From an uncultured Azospirillum sp. (GTDB lineage: Bacteria > Pseudomonadota > Alphaproteobacteria > RF32 > CAG-239), in the NCBI GenBank assembly GCA_902489795.1, contig CABUBU010000002.1, positions 16,185-80,184 on the forward strand: a stretch of DNA of 64,000 bases, read 5' to 3'. The notes beneath the pieces were generated by a model. It did not search any database and was not told the DNA's origin. It worked only from the letters and a program-made list of their open reading frames with translations. Every line of letters begins with the position of its first letter. The first letter of the stretch is position 1. Position numbers and translations under genes: made by a program. This document shows, piece after piece, positions 58,636 to 64,000 of this stretch.

Positions 58636-60711
58636 ATGAGCAGTTTTAAGATACAACCGGGAACGCCTTATCCGCTGGGCTCTCACTATGACGGCAGGGG
58701 TGTCAATTTCGCGCTCTTTTCCGCCCATGCGACCAAAGTGGAATTGTGCCTGTTCAACCAAAACGGCACCGAAGAGGTTTCGCGGATCGCCGTTACCGTC
58801 AACGACAACAACGTCTGGCACGTTTATGTCGGCGGACTCAGGCCCGGGCAGATATACGGCTATCGCGTTTACGGCCCCTATAAGCCGGAGGAGGGGCATC
58901 GTTTCAATCCCAACAAGCTGCTGTTTGATCCCTACGGCAAAAAGCTGAGCGGCAAACTGATCTGGCACAAGGCGATTTTCGGTTATAATCCCGACAGTCC
59001 GGACAAAGACCTTTCCTTCAACGAGTTGGACAGCGCGCCCTATGTGCCCAAATCGGTGGTGGTCGAGGATCGTTTCGACTGGGAAGACGATGTCCGTCCG
59101 GCATACGGTTTTAACGAAAGCGTTTTATACGAAACGCATGTTCGCGGTTATACCAAACTGCACCCGCAGGTTCCCGATCGGCACCGCGGCACTTTTCTCG
59201 GCCTTTGCGCGCCGGCGGTGGTGTCTTATCTGAAAAATCTGGGGATCACCGCGGTGGAGCTGCTGCCGGTGCACGCCTTTTTCGGCAACCGGCACAAAAA
59301 GGGCTTTCCCCGCGACAATTACTGGGGCTACGAGAGCTGCAGCTTTTTTGCGCCGGAACAGTCTTATCTGGCCTGTGACGATTTGGACGAGTTCAAAAAA
59401 ATGGTGAAGCTCTATCATCAAAACGGGCTGGAAGTGATTTTGGACGTGGTCTACAACCATACCGCGGAAGGCAACCAGATGGGGCCGACGCTCTGTTACC
59501 GGGGAATTGACAACGCCTCTTATTACATGCTCAATTCGGAAAACAAGCGCTATTATTACGACAGCACCGGCTGCGGCGCTTCGTTCAATGCCGAAAACCC
59601 TTATGTGCTCCAGTTGATTACGGATTCCCTGCGTTACTGGACAAAAGAAATGCATGTCGACGGCTTTCGCTTTGACCTGGCGACCACACTCTGCCGGAAG
59701 AAGGGCAGCTTTACTACCGAAAGCGGATTTTTGTATGCCGTTCGCCAAGACCCGGTTTTGAAAAACGTCAAATTGATTGCCGAACCGTGGGACGTGGGCG
59801 ACGGCGGTTATCAGCTGGGCGCGTTTCCGCCGGGCTGGGGCGAATGGAACGACCGCTTCCGCGATGTGGTCCGCCGTTTTTGGAAAGGCGACCAGTATCA
59901 GACGGCGGAACTTGCCAGCCGCATTTCCGGTTCGAGCGATATTTTTAACTACCACAACCGCGACGTTTGGAGCAGTCTTAATTTTGTAACCGCGCACGAC
60001 GGCTTCTGTCTGAACGACCTGGTCAGCTACAATGTCAAGCACAACGCGGCCAACGGCGAGGACAACCGCGACGGCACCAATGCCAACTGGAGCTGGAACT
60101 CCGGCGAAGAAGGCGAAACCGACAATCCGTCGGTTCTTGCCAACCGCCGCTGCCGCGCCAGGGCGATCATGGCGACCCTGCTTTTGTCGGTAGGCACGCC
60201 GATGCTGTTTGCCGGCGACGAGTTTCTGCATACCCAGATGGGCAACAACAATCCCTATTGCCAGGACAATGTGCTGACATGGCTGTGTTGGGAGGCCGTT
60301 GACGGCGACGATGCCGAATTTACCGAATTTGTCCGCCGGCTGATCGCTCTCCGCCGCAAATTGAAAATTTATGAGAAAAAACGTTTCTTTACCGGCAAGT
60401 ACGGACCGGACGGGATCAAAGACATGGTTTGGTACAACGAGAACGGAAAAGAATTTGCCGACGCCGACTGGTACGACGGCAACCGCAAGGCTTTGTCGTA
60501 CTGCGTTTACCGCAACGGCCGCTTTGTCCTAGGTATTTACAATGCCGGCGCAGCGGAAACGGAATGGAAGCTGCCGCTGCTGGGCAGAGGGATGAAATGG
60601 AATTTGCTGCTGGACACTTCGGAGAAGTTCGTCAGCCGGAAAAAAATCGCTTCCGGAGGCACGATTACGGTGCCGGCCTGGAGCGTTTTGTTGTTTGAAA
60701 TTAAAAAATAG
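58636..60711 (+). CDS. glgX: Glycogen debranching enzyme (isoamylase type)
   Basis: 691 residues. It hydrolyses alpha-1,6 branches of glycogen, preferring short stubs left by GlgP. CBM48 comes first (PLGSHYDGRGVNFALFSAHA); then the GH13_11 barrel with the nucleophile in VDGFRFDLATTLCRKKG, acid/base KLIAEPWDVGDGGYQLGAFP and FVTAHDGFCLNDLVSYN. A good GGGAGGAGAAA ribosome-binding site precedes the ATG. It acts with GlgP (36427) and MalQ (next) to convert stored glycogen to sugar phosphates. The end is intact. Confidence 0.97.
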   Translation: MSSFKIQPGTPYPLGSHYDGRGVNFALFSAHATKVELCLFNQNGTEEVSRIAVTVNDNNVWHVYVGGLRPGQIYGYRVYGPYKPEEGHRFNPNKLLFDPYGKKLSGKLIWHKAIFGYNPDSPDKDLSFNELDSAPYVPKSVVVEDRFDWEDDVRPAYGFNESVLYETHVRGYTKLHPQVPDRHRGTFLGLCAPAVVSYLKNLGITAVELLPVHAFFGNRHKKGFPRDNYWGYESCSFFAPEQSYLACDDLDEFKKMVKLYHQNGLEVILDVVYNHTAEGNQMGPTLCYRGIDNASYYMLNSENKRYYYDSTGCGASFNAENPYVLQLITDSLRYWTKEMHVDGFRFDLATTLCRKKGSFTTESGFLYAVRQDPVLKNVKLIAEPWDVGDGGYQLGAFPPGWGEWNDRFRDVVRRFWKGDQYQTAELASRISGSSDIFNYHNRDVWSSLNFVTAHDGFCLNDLVSYNVKHNAANGEDNRDGTNANWSWNSGEEGETDNPSVLANRRCRARAIMATLLLSVGTPMLFAGDEFLHTQMGNNNPYCQDNVLTWLCWEAVDGDDAEFTEFVRRLIALRRKLKIYEKKRFFTGKYGPDGIKDMVWYNENGKEFADADWYDGNRKALSYCVYRNGRFVLGIYNAGAAETEWKLPLLGRGMKWNLLLDTSEKFVSRKKIASGGTITVPAWSVLLFEIKK

Positions 60712-60723
60712 GGGGAAAACATC

Positions 60724-62871
60724 ATGGATGAAAAGTTGCGCGAACTGGCCGACCGCCTGGGCATTGTCACCGCTTACACCGATTGCGGGTTGAAAGCCGC
60801 CTGCCATGAGGTGAGCGACGAAACGGTGCGTTTTTTTGCCGGCATTTTAGGGTATAAGGCCGGCAGCGACGAAGAAATTGTCCGTTCTATTCGCGCTTTG
60901 GACAACCGCCGCTGGCAGACGGCGTTGGAACCCGTTTACGTTATTTCTCAAAACCGCAGGGTTTTTGACGTTGTGGTTCCCGAAAGCGAAATTGAAGGCG
61001 ATTTTGGTCTTTTTCTAATCAACCGCCAGACGGGCGAAAAGTCGGGGGTTTCCTTTGTTGTTGTTACTCTGCCGGAAAGTCGAACGGTCGGTAAAAAAAC
61101 GTACGGCCGGTTGGAAATTGAGATTACTTCCGATCTGGCGATCGGTTATTATGACGCCGAACTGAGCGTCGGCGAAAGCTCATACCGGACGCTGCTGGCG
61201 GTGGCGCCGGAAAAATGCTGGCAGCCGGAAGGCTGGGACAAAATGCGCCTGTGGGGCTATTGCGTGCAGCTTTATTCTCTCCGCAGCCGCCGCAATTGGG
61301 GGATCGGCGACTTTACCGACCTGTGCAATTTTGTCGGCATATGCCGGAAAAGCGGAGCCGATATCATCGGGTTGAATCCGGTCAACGTACTCGGACATTG
61401 TTTTCCCGAGGAGGCCAGTCCCTATTTGTCGGTCAGCCGCCTGTTTTTAAACCCGATTTATATCGACGTCGAAAGCGTGCCCGAATTCCGACCGGAAGAC
61501 CGCTATCAGGCAGAGGCGGAAATTGCCGATCTGAATGCTGCGGAGACGATCGACTACGGTCGCGTCTATCCGCTTAAGATGAAGGTTTTACAGACGCTTT
61601 ACCGGCGGATGAAGGAAGACCCGGAACGGATGAAGGCGTTTGACAAATTCTGCCGCCGCAAGGGGGAGGATTTGGACAATCTGGCGACTTTTCAGGCTTT
61701 GTACGAGGACAAATGGCAGGATCATTGGGGCGGCTGGCGCGCTTGGGAAAAGGAATATCGCAAACCCGGCACCGCTGCGGTTAAAAAATATCAAAAACAG
61801 CAGGCAGACCGGCTGGGCTTTTTCAAGTTTCTGCAGTTTGAGGCCGATCGCCAGCTGCAAAAGGTTACGGACTGCGTTCGTGAAGCGGGGCTGAAAATCG
61901 GCATTTACCGCGACCTGCCGGTCGGCGTCGGCCGAGACAGCGCGGAAGTGTGGGGCGACGAAGGTCTCTATTTGCGCGAAAGCGGTGCCGGAGCGCCGCC
62001 GGACGCGTTTTTTCCGACCGGACAAAAGTGGAATTTGGGCGCGTTTAATCCGTTTGAACTGAAAGCCCGCGCCTATCAGCCGTTTATCAAGATTATCCGG
62101 GCTGCGGCGGAAGGGGCGGGGGCGCTGCGTCTGGATCATGTGATGAGTCTGATGCGCCTGTTTGTTATACCCGAGGCCGATGGCAAACCGGGAACGTATA
62201 TCATGTATAATTTTGAAGATATGCTGGGCATCGTCGCCATCGAGAGCCACCTCAACCGCTGCATGATCGTCGGCGAAAGTATCGGCAACGTGCCGGAAGG
62301 TTTTCTGGACAAGATAGCCGCCAAAAACATCATGTCGATGAGCGTTCTCTGGAGCGAGCGCTGGGACGCCGGCTGGGGAGATTTTAAATCACCCTACCAG
62401 TATCCGGAAAACGTGGTGACTTCTGTCGGCACTCACGACATGCCGCCGCTTAAGATGTGGTGGTTCGGCTACGATATCGCGCTTTCGCGCAAACTCGGCA
62501 TCATTGAGAGCGATCGGGAAATGCATGACAACTACCATAAGCGCGAGGCCGACCGCTGGAAGCTGCTGAAAGCGATGGATGAAAACCAGGTCTGGCCGGA
62601 AGACAACCGCCGCCACGGCGACTATCTGTACGGCGAAGGCTATCCGGAGGGACTGGAAGAAGCCGTCCACCGTTTCATGGCCAAAAGCAATGCCAAAATC
62701 TTTCTGGTGCAGCCGGAAGATATTTTCCAGGTGGAAAAACTGCAAAACCTGCCCGGCACCGATCGTGACAAATATCCGAACTGGCGGCTGAAACTGCCGG
62801 TTAACCTGGAGGATATGGAAAACACGCTGACCTATTATCGCAACGTTGCGGCCATCAAAAAAGAAAGATAA
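60724..62871 (+). CDS. malQ: 4-alpha-glucanotransferase (amylomaltase)
   Basis: 715 residues, longer than the ~500-residue core because of N-terminal modules (residues 1-170) as in the E. coli-type enzyme. GH77 markers: YCVQLYSLRSRRNWGIGDFT, EEASPYLSVSRLFLNPIYID, the catalytic Asp in GAGALRLDHVMSLMRLF, the Glu in MIVGESIGNVPEG and SVGTHDMPPLKMWWFG. It disproportionates maltodextrins, feeding longer chains back to GlgP. GGGGGAAAA precedes the ATG. It is cotranscribed with glgX. The GTHDMPP variant of the usual THDLPT loop is worth noting. Confidence 0.95.
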   Translation: MDEKLRELADRLGIVTAYTDCGLKAACHEVSDETVRFFAGILGYKAGSDEEIVRSIRALDNRRWQTALEPVYVISQNRRVFDVVVPESEIEGDFGLFLINRQTGEKSGVSFVVVTLPESRTVGKKTYGRLEIEITSDLAIGYYDAELSVGESSYRTLLAVAPEKCWQPEGWDKMRLWGYCVQLYSLRSRRNWGIGDFTDLCNFVGICRKSGADIIGLNPVNVLGHCFPEEASPYLSVSRLFLNPIYIDVESVPEFRPEDRYQAEAEIADLNAAETIDYGRVYPLKMKVLQTLYRRMKEDPERMKAFDKFCRRKGEDLDNLATFQALYEDKWQDHWGGWRAWEKEYRKPGTAAVKKYQKQQADRLGFFKFLQFEADRQLQKVTDCVREAGLKIGIYRDLPVGVGRDSAEVWGDEGLYLRESGAGAPPDAFFPTGQKWNLGAFNPFELKARAYQPFIKIIRAAAEGAGALRLDHVMSLMRLFVIPEADGKPGTYIMYNFEDMLGIVAIESHLNRCMIVGESIGNVPEGFLDKIAAKNIMSMSVLWSERWDAGWGDFKSPYQYPENVVTSVGTHDMPPLKMWWFGYDIALSRKLGIIESDREMHDNYHKREADRWKLLKAMDENQVWPEDNRRHGDYLYGEGYPEGLEEAVHRFMAKSNAKIFLVQPEDIFQVEKLQNLPGTDRDKYPNWRLKLPVNLEDMENTLTYYRNVAAIKKER

Positions 62872-62880
62872 GCAAAGACA

Positions 62881-63696
62881 ATGGTTGCCGAAAATAAAAA
62901 AATCCGGCTGGTGGCATCCGATCTTGACGGCACGCTGCTCGATTCTGAGAAGCGTCTGCCTGAAGGTTTTTTGCTGCTTTTGGAACAATTGCTGGCACGC
63001 GGGGTTTGTTTTGTCGCCGCCAGCGGTCGCCAGTATTTTAACATGCTGGAATATTTTAAAACGCTCGGCGAACGGATATACTTCATTGCCGAAAACGGAG
63101 GAGTGGTTTATTATCGGGGACGGATCGTTATGGCCCGCGACATGGAAACCGAACTTTGGCAGGCGGTTGTGGCGGAAGTTGCGGCCAAAAGGGCAGGGCG
63201 TATCATTTTGAGCGGCGGCAAAAGCGCTTATGTGGCGGCGGAAGATATGAAAGACGAAAATTTTGCCCGGAACGTCAATCGTTTTTTTGCCCGCGCGACG
63301 GTAGTGGAAAAACTGGAGCCTGCCGCGTTTGACGACGGCATTTGCAAGGTGGCGGTGTTTGCCGAAAATGCTTCGGAAACGCTGACTTATCCTGCCCTGC
63401 GGCATTTTTCCGCCCGGGCGAACGTGGTTCTTTCCGGTCCCGACTGGGTGGATATTATGGATTTGAACGTCAGCAAAGGCAACGCGCTTTCCTTTATTCA
63501 GGAAAAACTCGGCATTGCCAAGGAAGAAACGATGACCTTCGGCGATTATCTGAACGACGTTTCGTTGCTTGAAAACAGCGCCTGTTCCTATGCGATGGCC
63601 AACGCTCATCCCGATCTGAAAAAGATTGCCGCGGCCATTGCGCCCGGCAATGACGAAGGCGGCGTGATGAAAGTGCTGGAACAGGCTTTTTTTTGA
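62881..63696 (+). CDS. Cof-type HAD phosphatase
   Basis: 271 residues. Motif I is VASDLDGTLLDSEKRLP, motif II VAASGRQYFNML, and motif IV ETMTFGDYLNDVSLLENS with the following YAMANAHPDLKKIA typical of the Cof/HAD-IIB subfamily. The cap domain sits between residues ~85 and 190. These enzymes dephosphorylate sugar phosphates, flavin precursors or pyridoxal phosphate. It is the last gene of the glycogen operon (9 bases after malQ), so a sugar-phosphate substrate is plausible. There is no signal peptide. A terminator follows. Confidence 0.85.
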   Translation: MVAENKKIRLVASDLDGTLLDSEKRLPEGFLLLLEQLLARGVCFVAASGRQYFNMLEYFKTLGERIYFIAENGGVVYYRGRIVMARDMETELWQAVVAEVAAKRAGRIILSGGKSAYVAAEDMKDENFARNVNRFFARATVVEKLEPAAFDDGICKVAVFAENASETLTYPALRHFSARANVVLSGPDWVDIMDLNVSKGNALSFIQEKLGIAKEETMTFGDYLNDVSLLENSACSYAMANAHPDLKKIAAAIAPGNDEGGVMKVLEQAFF

Positions 63697-63727
63697 CAGA
63701 TAAAAAACGTTTTTTTTAAGAAAGGCT

Positions 63728-63752
63728 AAAAACCGGCGTGTGCCGGTTTTTT
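63728..63752 (+). terminator. Intrinsic terminator of the glycogen operon
   Basis: AAAAACCGGC/GCCGGTTTTT with a 4-nt loop and further T. Confidence 0.9.
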
Positions 63753-64000
63753 TATATGCGGAAAGGTGCCGACAGGAACGGGAAATGCCCGAAAATTATC
63801 AAAATATCAGAGGATTGCAATATTTTTCGAGAAGACAAAAAGTATATCAAAAAAAAGGATCGTTTTAATTAAGCATTTCCACAATTTCGAAAAAGGGAAT
63901 TAACTGTTTGATAAAAATCGAAATTTTGTTGCATTGTTAAAATAAAAACTATACCTTTATCCTGTATCAAAATAACGATCGTTTTGCTACGGCGGGACGG
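63753..64000. other. AT-rich end of window, no gene seen
   Basis: Probably the promoter region of a gene beyond the right edge. It contains A7GGATCGTT at 63850-63864, the same motif as at 52001-52015, and a CGATCG palindrome near 63977. Confidence 0.4.

Noticed and set aside
56548..58968. 806-codon minus-strand frame opposite glgB
   Set aside because: Antisense shadow of GC-rich codons; the plus strand is an unmistakable branching enzyme.

Overview
The window looks like a chromosomal segment of a host-associated (gut-type) alphaproteobacterium. The evidence is a PopZ-family (DUF2497) gene between tolC and valS, a LexA with alphaproteobacterial SOS boxes (GTTC-N7-GTTC) at its promoter, a divergent polysaccharide deacetylase and an orphan VirB8-like protein. 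Clear Shine-Dalgarno sites and sigma70-type promoters (TTGACA, 16-17 bp, TATAAT-like) precede many genes. One outer-membrane gene near the left edge has no Shine-Dalgarno site and carries Bacteroidetes-like signs. The genus cannot be fixed from sequence reading alone.

Layout. 1-2.7 kb: the 5' end of a regulator-like gene running off the left edge, a foreign-looking outer-membrane barrel, a tiny lipoprotein and a nucleotidyltransferase-fold protein. 2.8-5.9 kb: a flavoprotein, trpS and serS. 6.0-17.3 kb: an accessory island. It holds a 1254-residue PcfJ-like/leucine-rich protein followed by three 158-bp tandem copies derived from the 3' end of such a gene, low-complexity DNA, and a minus-strand array of related small membrane proteins (seven intact, one broken by a stop codon). 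Embedded in the array is a DUF2778 (Tlde1-like L,D-transpeptidase fold) protein. 17.5-26.5 kb: a HAD phosphatase, a Memo-AMMECR1 fusion, a zinc metallopeptidase, small membrane/lipoprotein genes and dnaE. 26.6-32.5 kb: a DUF2207 protein, a GlmU-type uridylyltransferase domain standing alone, and an M3 oligopeptidase. 32.5-36.4 kb: the VirB8-like protein, a TolC-family lipoprotein with a cadherin-like C-terminal domain, and a promoter/structured RNA/terminator unit ahead of a small regulator-like gene. 36.4-44.8 kb: glgP, tolC, popZ, valS and a MORN-type repeat protein. 44.8-48.2 kb: a 108-bp tandem array fused to the 3' end of an uncharacterised three-gene operon. 48.3-51.8 kb: lexA and lysS, divergent and sharing two SOS boxes, then the polysaccharide deacetylase. 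52-56.2 kb: two DUF1796 proteins, a possible RNA, a lipoprotein remnant, tRNA-Leu(CAA), a TPR-methyltransferase and a DUF2934 protein. 56.4-63.7 kb: the operon glgB-glgX-malQ-HAD phosphatase.

How the genes fit together. GlgP, GlgB, GlgX and MalQ form a nearly complete glycogen branching, debranching and degradation set (glgA/glgC are not in view). Four aminoacyl-tRNA synthetases, DnaE, LexA and PopZ are housekeeping genes. The DUF2778 protein with its membrane-protein array, the PcfJ/LRR giant and the VirB8-like protein together suggest secretion or inter-bacterial conflict. That is inference: no complete secretion system is visible here. The strongest candidates for something undescribed are the DUF2778/membrane-array island, the structured RNA at 35.85-36.01 kb, and the recurrent tandem amplification of gene 3' ends seen at two separate loci.
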